This document shows, in pieces, positions 50,258-59,323 of a stretch of 64,000 nt of DNA. This DNA comes from Chloroflexota bacterium (GTDB taxonomy: Bacteria; Chloroflexota; Anaerolineae; Aggregatilineales; Phototrophicaceae): the NCBI GenBank assembly GCA_013388735.1, contig JACAES010000083.1, forward strand, positions 1-64,000. The letters run 5' to 3'. The notes under the pieces were generated by a model. It saw only the letters and a list, made by a program, of their open reading frames with translations, was not told the origin of the DNA and ran no database searches. Each line of letters begins with the position of its first letter. Position 1 is the first letter of the stretch. The position numbers and the translations under genes are program-made.

Positions 50258-51479
50258 ACAGCATTCGGCGCACGATTTCGACGAGCTGGCGGGCGCGGTG
50301 GCGGAAGGTGTGTTCCTTCAGCACGCGCTCGCGGGCAGCGCGCCCCATCGCCAGCCGTTCAGACTCGTGCGCCAGCAGCCAGCGATAGCGGTCGGCGGCT
50401 TCTTCCGCCGAGTTCACCACCACCAGTTCCTTGCCCGGCTCGAACCATTCTTCGATGCCCGCGTAGGGGTTGGCGACGATGCAGCAGCTCATCGCGCTTA
50501 ACTCGAACGGGCGTGACGACGACGAACCATACACGCTGGCGTGCGCCAGCCGCGTGATGCACAGGTTGATTTTGCTGCGGCAGGCGTACTCGCGCAGTTT
50601 GCTGAAGCTCAGGTACGGCAGCGTTTCCGCCCGCCCCAGATCGCCCAGCTTCGTCCCGCGCACGGCAAAACGCGCTTCCGGCATGGCGCGGGATGGCGCG
50701 GTTATCATGGCTTCAATCCAGGGCTGGCGGTACTCGCGCCCGTGTCCGTAAAACATCACATCAATATCCTGGCCGGGAACGTCCACCGGGCCGAACACGT
50801 CCGGGTCTGCGCCGTAATACAGCGTAAACACTTCGCGCGCGCCCAGCGCCCGCAGCGCGTCCGCCCCGCCCTGGCTGTTGCTGATGAACGCGGCGTATTC
50901 CGCCGGGTTCGCGCCCTGGTAGATACGAAAGCCGGAAGCGAATCCCTGCATATTCGGCAGGCTGGCGGGAACGTCGCCGTCGTAATAGAACACCGGCTTG
51001 TTGTGCTTGCGCTGGATTTCCGCCGCCACGCCGACGACGTGATTGAGCGGAATCGTCAGGAAGATCACGGCGGCGATGTCCGGCTGGCGGGTCAGGATGC
51101 GGTCGAGGTGCTTTAACCACAGCGGCGCGATGAAAGTCTGCGCGACCTGCCGCACCGCCCGGTCGGAGAACGATTCGTCTGTCCCCGCCCCTTCGCCCCC
51201 CATCAGATGGGGAGGGGTTGGAGGTGGGGATTGCACCGGCGGTTTGTCGCCCACGATTTTCCGCGCTGTGTCGCGCAGGAACTTGAACGTATCGCCCTGC
51301 CATTTGGCGGGGTTGGGTTCGGCGCGCCACCACAGCGACTCGATGGCCGGCCCCTGGTACGGTGTAGCGATCACATCCACGCCGATTTCGTACAGCGCCT
51401 TAAGAAGCTGCCACCAGGCCGGCGTGGCGCTGAACGGCTGAGTCAGATCGAGCGATGCGCAGACAAACAGAAGTTTCAT
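50256..51479 (-). CDS. CgeB-like glycosyltransferase (group 1)
   Basis: A 407-residue protein of the CgeB/DUF3880-type glycosyltransferase group. Two Rossmann-like halves are visible. The C-terminal half has YGSSSSRPFELSAMSCCIVANPYAGIEEWFEPGKEL, where the Glu of RPFE and the following Gly-rich turn are typical of the GT-B donor site, and ends with LKEHTFRHRARQLVE. FYYDGDVPASLPNM and DVMFYGHGREYR support the family. A Pro/Gly-rich stretch (residues about 82-98, PPPTPPHLMGGEGAG) matches an in-frame palindromic repeat. There is no membrane segment. It lies downstream of ftsH beyond a terminator. The sugar and acceptor are unknown. Confidence 0.75.
   Translation of the reverse strand: MKLLFVCASLDLTQPFSATPAWWQLLKALYEIGVDVIATPYQGPAIESLWWRAEPNPAKWQGDTFKFLRDTARKIVGDKPPVQSPPPTPPHLMGGEGAGTDESFSDRAVRQVAQTFIAPLWLKHLDRILTRQPDIAAVIFLTIPLNHVVGVAAEIQRKHNKPVFYYDGDVPASLPNMQGFASGFRIYQGANPAEYAAFISNSQGGADALRALGAREVFTLYYGADPDVFGPVDVPGQDIDVMFYGHGREYRQPWIEAMITAPSRAMPEARFAVRGTKLGDLGRAETLPYLSFSKLREYACRSKINLCITRLAHASVYGSSSSRPFELSAMSCCIVANPYAGIEEWFEPGKELVVVNSAEEAADRYRWLLAHESERLAMGRAARERVLKEHTFRHRARQLVEIVRRML
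51183..51232. repeat. Palindromic repeat inside the CgeB-like gene
   Basis: CCCCAT-CAG-ATGGGG (51198-51212) is a perfect dyad within a longer CCCTTCGCCCC/GGGGAGGGG frame. It is translated on the minus strand as PTPPHLMGGEG between conserved parts of the protein. The composition stands out from its surroundings and suggests an in-frame insertion. Confidence 0.55.
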
Positions 51480-51561
51480 GATGACGGTTTACCGGATTGC
51501 ATTGGTCGTGGCGATGATGGTACACGAGCGGCGTCCGCCCCGCAACGAACGAATCGCGCCG

Positions 51562-51594
51562 GCAAAAAAGGGGCGAACCCGGACGGTTCACCCC
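51562..51594 (-). terminator. Rho-independent terminator of ftsH
   Basis: On the minus strand, GGGGTGAACC-gtccg-GGTTCGCCCC forms a ten-pair stem with one internal mismatch, followed directly by TTTTTT. It lies 80 bases after the ftsH stop. The GGGGCGA sequence places it in the same palindrome family as the other intergenic repeats. Confidence 0.85.
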
Positions 51595-51673
51595 CTGATG
51601 TTCGGTCAGACCGCAAAGGGAAAAACAGACCCTTAACAGATCGTTCCGGTTCGTTTTCCGACGGGAGACCGCG

Positions 51674-53647
51674 TTAGTTACTGCGTGTATCAGGTGCCGT
51701 CACGCCTTCCAGCGTGTCTTCCGGCACGGCCCGCCCGGCGATCTCCAGCACGCGCGCGCCTTCCACGATTTCGTTTTCCAGCAGGTCTTTCGCCAGTGTT
51801 TCCAGTTTGTCGCGGTTGTTTTCCAGCAGGTTCAGTGTGCTCGCGTAAGCCTCATCTACCAGCCGCTTGACTTCTTCATCAATCCGCGCGGCGGTTTCTT
51901 CGCTGTAATTGCGCCCCTGCGACAGCGAATAACCCAGGAACGGCTGGTGGTCATGATCGCCGTAGTTCAGCAGGCCGAACGTGCGGCTCATGCCAAACTC
52001 GGATACCATGCGTCGGGCGATGTCAGTCACGCGGCGCAGGTCATTGGATGCACCGGTCGTGGCCTGATTAAAAGTGATTTCCTCGGCGGCGCGCCCGCCC
52101 AACAGCACCATCATCTTGCCGAACAGATACTCGCGCGAGTAGTTGCGGCGGTCGTCATCCGGCAGCGAAGCCGTAACGCCGAGTGCCTGCCCGCGCGGCA
52201 CGATCGTCACCTTAAACACCGGGTCAGCGCCGGGCGTCAGCGCGCCGACGATGGCATGTCCCGCTTCATGATAGGCCACCACCTGCCGCTCATGTTCGTT
52301 GGAGAGCGGCGGGCTTTCCGTCCCCAACACGATGCGGTCGAAAGCATCCAGGAAATCGCGCATGGCGATACGCTTGACGTTACGGCGGGCGGCGGTCAGC
52401 GCCGCTTCGTTCGCCAGGTTAGACAGGTCAGCGCCAGAGAAACCAATCGTGGCTTTCGCCAGCGACTCCAGGCTGACATCTTCCGCCAGCGGTTTGCCTT
52501 TGGTATGAATTTTGAGGATATCCAGCCGCCCGTTTTTATCCGGCAGGCCGACCGTCACCTGCCGGTCGAAGCGTCCGGGGCGCAGCAGCGCCGGATCCAG
52601 CACGTCGGGGCGGTTGGTGGCCGCCATCACGATCACGCTTTCGGTCTGGTCGAAACCGTCCATCTCGGCCAGCAGTTGGTTCAGCGTCTGCTCGCGCTCG
52701 TCGTGGCCGCCGCCTAACCCTGCGCCGCGCTGGCGGCCTACGGCGTCAATTTCGTCTATAAAGACGATGCTTGGGGCGGCGTCCTTGGCGCGTTTGAACA
52801 GGTCGCGCACGCGGGACGCGCCCACGCCGACGAACATCTCCACAAATTCCGACGCCGCGATGCTGAAGAAAGCCACGTTCGCCTCACCGGCAACCGCGCG
52901 CGCCATCAGCGTTTTACCTGTTCCGGGCGGGCTGACCAGCAGCACGCCGCGTGGGATGCGCGCGCCCAGGGCGATATACTTGTCCGGCTCTTTGAGGAAG
53001 TCCACGATTTCGACCAGTTCCGATTTAGCGGCTTCCTGCCCGGCCACGTCGCTGAAGGTCACTTTAGGTCGTTCGACGGTATATTCCCGCGCCTGTGTGC
53101 GGCCAAACCCGAATACGTTGCCCATCTGCCCCTGTGTGCGCCGCGCCGACCACAGGAAAAAACCCAGCAGCAGCAGGATCGGGCCGAAGTTGAGCAGGAA
53201 CAGCAGAATGGGGGAAGTGTCGGAAAACTGGCTGACGATGGTCACGTTATGCTCGCGCAGTGTGGCGGCAAGCTGCGGGTCATCCACCGGCAGCAGCGTG
53301 GCGACGAAACGGTTAGACGTGCGCGAGGCGACGCCTTGCTGCTCAGCATCTTCTCTGGGCGGCCACGTCACCGGGGTATTGAAAACGCCGCGAACCTGGT
53401 TTTCCTGTAATACCACCTCGTCAACATTATCGGCGATCACCTGGTTATAAAACTCTGAATACGGGATTTCGATCTGTGGCTCGCTGGTAACACCACTCAC
53501 CATATCCGGCAGCCGCAGGAATATCCACGCCAGCAGGATCAACCACAGCGCCGGCCACACCCAGCGCGGCAGGCGGAACTGCGGGCCTGGCGGTGGGTCG
53601 GTCTGGTTGGGTTTCTGGTCTTGCGGATTTCTAGGCGGTTGTATCAT
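51674..53647 (-). CDS. ftsH: ATP-dependent zinc metalloprotease FtsH
   Basis: A 657-residue membrane-bound AAA+ protease that degrades misfolded and regulated membrane proteins. Two membrane helices (about 28-46 and 146-166) flank an outer domain. The AAA module has Walker A SPPGTGKT (239-246; Ser replaces the usual first Gly), the pore motif MFVGVG, Walker [11 protein letters not shown] and the second region of homology [20 protein letters not shown]. The zinc site is HEAGH (460-464) with the later acidic ligand in the [14 protein letters not shown] region. The N-terminus is Pro/Gln rich and the length is normal. It is divergent from argF. No heat-shock operator (CIRCE) was seen upstream. 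Confidence 0.96.
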   Translation of the reverse strand: MIQPPRNPQDQKPNQTDPPPGPQFRLPRWVWPALWLILLAWIFLRLPDMVSGVTSEPQIEIPYSEFYNQVIADNVDEVVLQENQVRGVFNTPVTWPPREDAEQQGVASRTSNRFVATLLPVDDPQLAATLREHNVTIVSQFSDTSPILLFLLNFGPILLLLGFFLWSARRTQGQMGNVFGFGRTQAREYTVERPKVTFSDVAGQEAAKSELVEIVDFLKEPDKYIALGARIPRGVLLVSPPGTGKTLMARAVAGEANVAFFSIAASEFVEMFVGVGASRVRDLFKRAKDAAPSIVFIDEIDAVGRQRGAGLGGGHDEREQTLNQLLAEMDGFDQTESVIVMAATNRPDVLDPALLRPGRFDRQVTVGLPDKNGRLDILKIHTKGKPLAEDVSLESLAKATIGFSGADLSNLANEAALTAARRNVKRIAMRDFLDAFDRIVLGTESPPLSNEHERQVVAYHEAGHAIVGALTPGADPVFKVTIVPRGQALGVTASLPDDDRRNYSREYLFGKMMVLLGGRAAEEITFNQATTGASNDLRRVTDIARRMVSEFGMSRTFGLLNYGDHDHQPFLGYSLSQGRNYSEETAARIDEEVKRLVDEAYASTLNLLENNRDKLETLAKDLLENEIVEGARVLEIAGRAVPEDTLEGVTAPDTRSN

Positions 53648-53799
53648 TGACTTTGCCCTATCTTTCGTTGCATCAAATGTTGGCTTTACTGAAGATCATC
53701 ATATGTCTTGAGCATTAGAACCATATTAACATTGTTTTACTGCGCGTAAAGCGGGGAGACACAATTGGTCAAAAGCGCATTTCGCCGCACTACCAGTTG

Positions 53800-53808
53800 T
53801 GCTATACT
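53800..53808 (+). promoter_or_regulatory. Extended -10 promoter of argF
   Basis: TGCTATACT is an extended -10 element 47 bases before the argF ATG. No strong -35 is present. The position favours the internal ATG at 53855 over the upstream start in the ORF track. Confidence 0.5.
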
Positions 53809-53854
53809 GCCAGAAGAGGTCGCCATTATTTATCACACACAGCGAAAAAACGTC

Positions 53855-54778
53855 ATGAAACACTTTCTCACCCTCGCCGATTGGTCTGCCGACGAACTCT
53901 GGCGGCTGGTCGAGTCGGCGGTCGAACTTAAAACCGAATGGAAGGCCGGGGGCAACCCACCCCTGCTAAAAAACAAACTGCTGGCGATGGTCTTTCAAAA
54001 GCCATCGCTGCGCACGCGGGTATCCTTTGAAGTCGCCATGAAACACCTGGGCGGGGATGCCATCATGCTTGGCCCGGACGAGATTGGCCTGGGCAAACGC
54101 GAGAGCATCGCCGACGTATCTCGCGTGTTATCCGGTTATGTGCAGGGAATTATGGCGCGGGTATTTGACCATGCACACGTCGAACAGCTGGCCGCCTGGG
54201 CCAGCGTGCCGGTCATCAACGGCCTGAGCGACGCCGAACATCCCTGCCAGGCGATGGGCGATGTGCTGACGATTTATGAACGCTTTGGCCGTGTCAGCGG
54301 CCTGCGCGTGGCCTACATCGGGGACGGCAACAATGTGGCCGTTTCGCTGGCGCAGGCCGCCGCACACTTCGGGATGCACTTCGTCATCGCCTCACCGCAG
54401 GGTTATGAACTGCCGCAGGCCGCCGTCAGCCAGTTTCACGATCTGGCCGCCCGCAGCAAAAACGGCGCGACCCTGACGCTGCTGCATGACCCGAACGAAG
54501 CCGTCGAAAATGCCGACGTGATTTATACCGATACCTGGGTCAGCATGGGGCAGGAAGCTGAAGCCGCCGCCCGCGTCGCCATCATGCAGCCTTACCAGGT
54601 CAATGCCGCGCTGGTCAAACGCGCCAAGCCGGCTGTCATCGTCATGCACTGTCTGCCGGCGCATCGTGGTCAGGAACTCACCGATGAGATCGCGGACGGG
54701 CCGCATTCCGCTATCTTTCCTCAGGCGGAAAACCGGCTGCACGCACAGAAGGCCATTCTCGTTAACCTGATGTCGTAA
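53855..54778 (+). CDS. argF: Ornithine carbamoyltransferase
   Basis: A 308-residue enzyme that joins carbamoyl phosphate and ornithine to give citrulline in arginine synthesis. The track start at 53765 lies upstream of the likely promoter; the ATG at 53855 (MKHFLTLADWSADEL) fits the family start, although its ribosome binding site is weak. The carbamoyl phosphate motif is SLRTR (51-55), with DAEHPCQAMGD next. The ornithine-side motif HCLPAHRGQELTDE marks it as an ornithine rather than an aspartate enzyme. No other arg gene lies nearby. It is followed by a palindrome and then the TPR-cdaA genes. Confidence 0.95.
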   Translation: MKHFLTLADWSADELWRLVESAVELKTEWKAGGNPPLLKNKLLAMVFQKPSLRTRVSFEVAMKHLGGDAIMLGPDEIGLGKRESIADVSRVLSGYVQGIMARVFDHAHVEQLAAWASVPVINGLSDAEHPCQAMGDVLTIYERFGRVSGLRVAYIGDGNNVAVSLAQAAAHFGMHFVIASPQGYELPQAAVSQFHDLAARSKNGATLTLLHDPNEAVENADVIYTDTWVSMGQEAEAAARVAIMQPYQVNAALVKRAKPAVIVMHCLPAHRGQELTDEIADGPHSAIFPQAENRLHAQKAILVNLMS

Positions 54779-54785
54779 GCCATCG

Positions 54786-54811
54786 CGGGGGAAATCACCG
54801 GATTTGCCCCG
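54786..54811 (+). terminator. GGGG-palindrome terminator after argF
   Basis: CGGGGGAAATC (54786-54796) pairs with GATTTGCCCCG (54801-54811) in an eleven-base stem with one mismatch and a four-base loop, 8 bases after the argF stop. No T-run follows. It belongs to the same GGGGC/GCCCC palindrome family as the other repeats here. Confidence 0.55.
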
Positions 54812-54852
54812 TTCAACTAAAAACCGATGAGCAAGGTAGTGGAAGATAGCCC

Positions 54853-57081
54853 ATGCCTGGAAATCGTGAAGCCTATGAACAAGCCATGAATGCAGGTCAC
54901 AACGCGGCCTGGGACAAAGAATGGTCGCTTGCTGTTGCCGCTTACGGGCAGGCCGTCAAAGAATTTCCAGACGATGCCGAAGCGCACATCCACCTGGGGC
55001 TGGCGCTGCTGGAGATCGGACGGCTGGATGATGCGCTCAAGGTGTATACGCGCGCCCATCAGATCGCCCAGGAAGACCCGATCCCGCTCGAAAAAAGCGC
55101 CGACATCCTGGAGCGGGTGGGGCGCCTGAAGGAAGCCGCGCAGCAGTATATCAACGTCGCCGAAGTGTATCTGTCCCAGCGCGACCTGGACAAAGCTATC
55201 TACAACTGGGAGCGCGCCACCCGGCTGACGCCCGGTCTGGTGGCGATCCATGCCAAGCTGGCACAGGCTTATGAACGCCTGGGTAACAAACCCAGGGCGA
55301 TGCGCCAATACCTGCTGCTGGCGCAGGCTTTCCAGCGTTTGGGGGAAAGCGAAAAAGCAACTAAAGCCATCCAGCGCGCGCTTAAGCTGGATGCCAAAAA
55401 TGTAGCGGCGCTGAATGCGCTGCGGGCGGTTGAATCGGGCGCGGAAGTAAGCGTGCCGGGCGATACCGGCGAGCTGACGGCGCGCCCCGTCCCGGCTGCG
55501 GCGGCGAAACCGGCCCGGCTTCCGGTCGGCGAAGCCGACCCACTGGGGCCGATGGGCGAGGCTATGACCGACGCCCTGGGGCTGCTGGCGAGTTATGTCA
55601 TGGAGGGCGGCATGTTGGATGCCGCCGGCGGGGATGCTCTGCAAGGTATGGAGTTCCAGCGCCAGGGGCTTTATGAACGGGCGGTTGATGCTTACCGCCG
55701 CGCCGAATCACGATTGAATCACCCGGCTTTGAAGTTAAGCCTGGGTGCGCTGCTGTTGCTGCTGAATAAACCCAACGATGCATTGAAGCCGCTCGGCGAA
55801 GCGGTCGGGCATCCGCAGCTTTCGGCGGGGGCGCTGCACGCCCTGGGCAAGGTATATTACGCCCTGGGCAAACATAAGCAGGCGTCGCGCTATCTGATTC
55901 AGAGTTTGCAGGCGGTGGATACCGTCCTGACGATGGATGTGGATGACCCGGAAGACCTGGCAACGCTGTACGACCGGCTGCTCACCGCCCTGGAAGGCCG
56001 CTCGGAAGAAGCGATGAAAGCCATCAACAACCGCTTCGTCAACCTGCTGGAAGGCAAAGACTGGAAACAGCGCATCGCCGAAACGCGCCGGCAGCTTGAG
56101 GAAACGCTGCGGGACGAAGGCGAACAGGGCATCGTGGATATTCTGGTAGCGGCGCGCAGCGATAAACTCACGCAGTCTATCTCAATGATTGACCGTTACA
56201 TGCGCCAGAACCTGCTGACGCTGGCAATGGACGAAGCGCACCGGGCGATAGAAGTTTCGCCCACCTACCTGCCGGTTCATATTCGTATGGCTGAAATCAT
56301 GATGCGCGAGGGGCGCGTTCGCCAGGCCATCAACAAATACAACGTGGTCGCCAAAACCTACATGGCGCGCGGCGAGAATGATCGCGCCGCTTCGATTTTG
56401 AGCGAAGTGCTGGAGATGGCGCCGCTGGATGTTTCGGTGCGGGAAAGCCTGATCGAACTGCTGGAAAGCGAAAGCCGCTGGGATGAGGCGCTTGACCAGT
56501 ATATTGACCTGGCCGACACCTATCACCAATTGGGTAACTTTGACATGGCGCGCGACATCTTCATCGAAGCGGAAAAGCTGGCAAACAAAGTCGGGGCTTC
56601 ACCGGAGCGGGTGGTGCGGATTAAACATCGCGTAGCCGACATTGATCAGATGCGCCTGGATATGCGCAAAGCGCAGCGCACCTACGAAGAAATCATCCAG
56701 ATTATGCCGACCGATGAACGCGCTCACCGGATGCTGATTGATATTCACTACCGGCAGAATAACCAGGTCGAAGCCATCAAAAAGCTCGACATGCTGCTGG
56801 GCATCTACGCTAAAAGTAAGCAGGTCAACAAAATCACGCAGCTGCTCGAAGAACAGGTGGCGATGTACCCGAACGACACCGGGCTGCGGTCGCGGCTGGC
56901 CGCCATCTACCGGCAGATAGGGCGCAAAGAGGATGCGATCAAACAGCTGGACGCGCTGGGTGAACTTCAGCTGGAAGCCGGTATGCACCAGGACGCCATC
57001 AATACTATTCGCCAAATTGTTCAGTTAAATCCGCCGGGGATTGAGGATTATAAACGTTTGCTGACGCAGTTGGGTGGCTGA
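54853..57081 (+). CDS. Large tetratricopeptide repeat protein upstream of cdaA
   Basis: A 742-residue soluble protein composed almost wholly of TPR-like helix pairs. It has an N-terminal block at about 1-200 (EAHIHLGLALLEIGRLDDAL, YINVAEVYLSQRDLDKAI) and a central linker with PVPAAAAKPARLPVG. A second block at about 260-740 includes VHIRMAEIMMREGRVRQAIN and YIDLADTYHQLGNFDMARD. There is no signal peptide or enzyme domain. Its stop overlaps the region where the diadenylate cyclase begins, so the two genes are probably coupled. A scaffold for envelope or signalling proteins is an inference. Confidence 0.85.
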   Translation: MPGNREAYEQAMNAGHNAAWDKEWSLAVAAYGQAVKEFPDDAEAHIHLGLALLEIGRLDDALKVYTRAHQIAQEDPIPLEKSADILERVGRLKEAAQQYINVAEVYLSQRDLDKAIYNWERATRLTPGLVAIHAKLAQAYERLGNKPRAMRQYLLLAQAFQRLGESEKATKAIQRALKLDAKNVAALNALRAVESGAEVSVPGDTGELTARPVPAAAAKPARLPVGEADPLGPMGEAMTDALGLLASYVMEGGMLDAAGGDALQGMEFQRQGLYERAVDAYRRAESRLNHPALKLSLGALLLLLNKPNDALKPLGEAVGHPQLSAGALHALGKVYYALGKHKQASRYLIQSLQAVDTVLTMDVDDPEDLATLYDRLLTALEGRSEEAMKAINNRFVNLLEGKDWKQRIAETRRQLEETLRDEGEQGIVDILVAARSDKLTQSISMIDRYMRQNLLTLAMDEAHRAIEVSPTYLPVHIRMAEIMMREGRVRQAINKYNVVAKTYMARGENDRAASILSEVLEMAPLDVSVRESLIELLESESRWDEALDQYIDLADTYHQLGNFDMARDIFIEAEKLANKVGASPERVVRIKHRVADIDQMRLDMRKAQRTYEEIIQIMPTDERAHRMLIDIHYRQNNQVEAIKKLDMLLGIYAKSKQVNKITQLLEEQVAMYPNDTGLRSRLAAIYRQIGRKEDAIKQLDALGELQLEAGMHQDAINTIRQIVQLNPPGIEDYKRLLTQLGG

Positions 57082-57088
57082 TGGTCTG

Positions 57089-57955
57089 ATGGTAGAGCTG
57101 CTCTGGGTCCTGGAAAACCTCACACTGACCGACCTGTTTGATATCCTGCTGGTCGCACTGGTCTTTTACGGCGCGAGTTTTTTCATCCGAGGCACGCAGG
57201 CGGTTGCCCTGCTGCGTGGCACGGTGCTGGTGCTGGTCAGTATGCTGGTGATTTCCAGCCTGTTTAATCTACTGGCGGTGCGCTGGCTGCTGGAAAATAC
57301 GGTCGTCGTGCTGGGGGTTGCCATTCCGGTGATTTTTCAGCCGGAGCTGCGCCGGGCATTGGAGCAGTTGGGCCGCGCCGGTGGGCTGTTAAACCGGCAG
57401 GCACCGGACAGCACGCGGGCGCGCGTGATTGACGAAATCTGCCAGGCGGCGGAAAAACTGTCGGAGCGGCGTCATGGCGCTTTGATCGTTTTGGAGCGTA
57501 ACAGCAGTTTGCAGGAGTACGTCCGCACCGGTATCCCTCTCAACAGCGAAGTGACTTCTCAGCTTTTGCTGACCATCTTCTGGCCCAAAACGGAACTTCA
57601 TGACGGCGCGGCAATCGTCGGCCAGAACGGGCGGTTAGCCTCGGCGGCCTCGGTGCTTCCGCTGACCGCCAGCCGCAACCTGCCCGACCCTAAACTCGGC
57701 ACGCGCCACCGGGCGGCCATCGGCATCAGCGAGGTGAGCGACGGGGTTTGCGTGGTGGTTTCGGAAGAAACCGGACGTATTTCGATTGCCAGCGCGGGAC
57801 GGCTGATTCTGCGTCTGGACTCTAAACGGCTGCGAACGATCTTAGACGCCCTCTACGGCCAGGAGCGCCGCCAGAACCCTTCATGGAGAGCGCAGGCCAC
57901 CGCGCGCGTCCAGCGGTTGGTGGATTACTGGCGTGACTGGCGGAAACAGGCCTGA
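57089..57955 (+). CDS. cdaA: Membrane diadenylate cyclase (c-di-AMP synthase)
   Basis: A CdaA-type enzyme that makes c-di-AMP from two ATP. The GTG at 57074 and the ATG at 57089 are both possible; the ATG gives 288 residues. Three membrane helices (about 15-32, 38-62 and 68-84) precede the DisA_N catalytic domain. The active-site motifs are complete: DGA at 172-174 in ELHDGAAIVG and RHR at 206-208 in LGTRHRAAIGISE. The next gene, ybbR/cdaR, starts in the stop codon, the pair known from Firmicutes. The usual third partner glmM is replaced here by der. The kimA gene at 3.5 kb is a likely target of the product. Confidence 0.94.
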   Translation: MVELLWVLENLTLTDLFDILLVALVFYGASFFIRGTQAVALLRGTVLVLVSMLVISSLFNLLAVRWLLENTVVVLGVAIPVIFQPELRRALEQLGRAGGLLNRQAPDSTRARVIDEICQAAEKLSERRHGALIVLERNSSLQEYVRTGIPLNSEVTSQLLLTIFWPKTELHDGAAIVGQNGRLASAASVLPLTASRNLPDPKLGTRHRAAIGISEVSDGVCVVVSEETGRISIASAGRLILRLDSKRLRTILDALYGQERRQNPSWRAQATARVQRLVDYWRDWRKQA

Positions 57956-59226
57956 TGCGAACCCGGTCGCAGCTTAATCGAACCATCATTGATAATCTCA
58001 TCTGGCTGTTCGGTGCGCTGGTGCTGGCGCTGCTGGTGTGGGTGATCGCCTCTTTCCAGTCCGACCCCATCGTAGAGCAGCGTTTCCAGGAGCGCATTGC
58101 CATCCAGATGATCCCCGATGAGGGTTTGCTGCTTACCAGCCCATCCCCGGCAGATCGTCAGACCAGCCTGGTGGTGCGCGCCCCGCGTTCGGTGCAGGAT
58201 TTGCTGACCGCTGAGGAAATCGAAGTCTGGGCCGATCTCAGCGGCCTGGGTCCGGGCGAACACACGGTTGAACTGCAATCCCGGCTGGCGCGCCAGCCGG
58301 CCCGCGTGGTGAACATGTCGCCCCGTTTGATGCGCGTGATGCTGGAAGAGTCCAGCACGCGCCAGGTGACGCTGCGGGCAGTTGTGACTGCTGAACCGCC
58401 CACCGGCTTTTCCCGCGATGATCCTCAATTTGATGTCAGCCTTCATCAGGTGCTGGTCAGCGGCCCGGCCAGCAAGGTGAATGAAGTGACCGCCGCGCAG
58501 GCTTCGCTCGACCTGAGCCAGCAGCGCAGCGCGTTCGAGGCCGATCTGCGTTTGTCGCCGGTCAATGCCGAAGGCGCGGTCGTCGAAGGCGTCACACTCG
58601 ACCCGCAGATCGTCACCGTCAGCGTGAATATTCGCCGCCGCGACGACGTGCGCGAGGTCAGCGTGAGGCCGACTATCCTGGGCGCGCCCCCGGAGGGTTA
58701 CGTTTTAAGCAGCCTGACGTACTCGCCGCAGGCCGTCCTGGTCAGTGGGTCACCATCGCAGTTGGCAGGCCTGCCGGACATCCTGCCGACTGAGCCGATT
58801 GATCTGACCGACCGGACAGCCGGTTTTGACCTGTCCATCCCGGTCGTGCTGCCGGACGCCGAACTGCTGCTGCTCACCGACCAGACCGTCACCGTATCGG
58901 TGGAGATCAACCCCCTCACGACCAGCCGCCAGTTCGACGGCATTCCGGTTGAAGTCATCGGCCTGGGCAGAGGGCTGCTCGCCCGCCCGGTGCCAAACCA
59001 GGTCACGGTATTGATTACCGGCCCGCAGCCGGAACTGGAGTCGCTGGCCGCCGGCGACATTCGCGTGGCCGCCGACGTGAACGGCCTGGAAACCGGCATC
59101 CATCCGATCACCCCTACCGTGTCTATCCGCCAGGGGCAGATACCGGCCAGCAACGTATCGGTGCTGCCTGCCGAAATTGACGTTGAAATTACTGGCGGCG
59201 TCGCCTCTACGCCCCGCGCGCCTTGA
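57955..59226 (+). CDS. cdaR: YbbR-domain protein, CdaA regulator
   Basis: A 423-residue protein with one N-terminal membrane helix (about 12-34) and about four YbbR domains outside the membrane. Examples are TSLVVRAPRSVQDLLTAEEI, RQVTLRAVVTAEPPTGF, VSVRPTILGAPPEGYVL and FDGIPVEVIGLGRGLLA. The ATG overlaps the cdaA stop by one base, so the two proteins are made together. In Firmicutes CdaR binds and tunes CdaA from outside the membrane; the same role is inferred here. The C-terminus is short and Pro-rich. Confidence 0.9.
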   Translation: MRTRSQLNRTIIDNLIWLFGALVLALLVWVIASFQSDPIVEQRFQERIAIQMIPDEGLLLTSPSPADRQTSLVVRAPRSVQDLLTAEEIEVWADLSGLGPGEHTVELQSRLARQPARVVNMSPRLMRVMLEESSTRQVTLRAVVTAEPPTGFSRDDPQFDVSLHQVLVSGPASKVNEVTAAQASLDLSQQRSAFEADLRLSPVNAEGAVVEGVTLDPQIVTVSVNIRRRDDVREVSVRPTILGAPPEGYVLSSLTYSPQAVLVSGSPSQLAGLPDILPTEPIDLTDRTAGFDLSIPVVLPDAELLLLTDQTVTVSVEINPLTTSRQFDGIPVEVIGLGRGLLARPVPNQVTVLITGPQPELESLAAGDIRVAADVNGLETGIHPITPTVSIRQGQIPASNVSVLPAEIDVEITGGVASTPRAP

Positions 59227-59249
59227 ATCTACGCAGACACGCCGGGGTC

Positions 59250-59258
59250 TGATACAAT
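59250..59258 (+). promoter_or_regulatory. Extended -10 promoter of der
   Basis: TGATACAAT occurs 66 bases before the der ATG, just after the cdaR stop. The same nine bases precede the biotin ligase gene. It would allow der to be expressed independently of the cdaA transcript. Confidence 0.45.
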
Positions 59259-59323
59259 CATGGTTCATGCCGTTCCTTTCCTCCCGGCATGACGCAGGAT
59301 TGAAGGACGAGGTATTAAACGAC

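Noticed and set aside
53648-53854. CIRCE or other heat-shock operator between ftsH and argF
   Set aside because: No TTAGCACTC/GAGTGCTAA-type dyad is present; only the extended -10 for argF is visible.
59177-59323. Upstream extension of der into cdaR
   Set aside because: Der proteins start a few residues before the first GRPNVGKS loop; the extra 49 residues come from the overlapping frame of cdaR.
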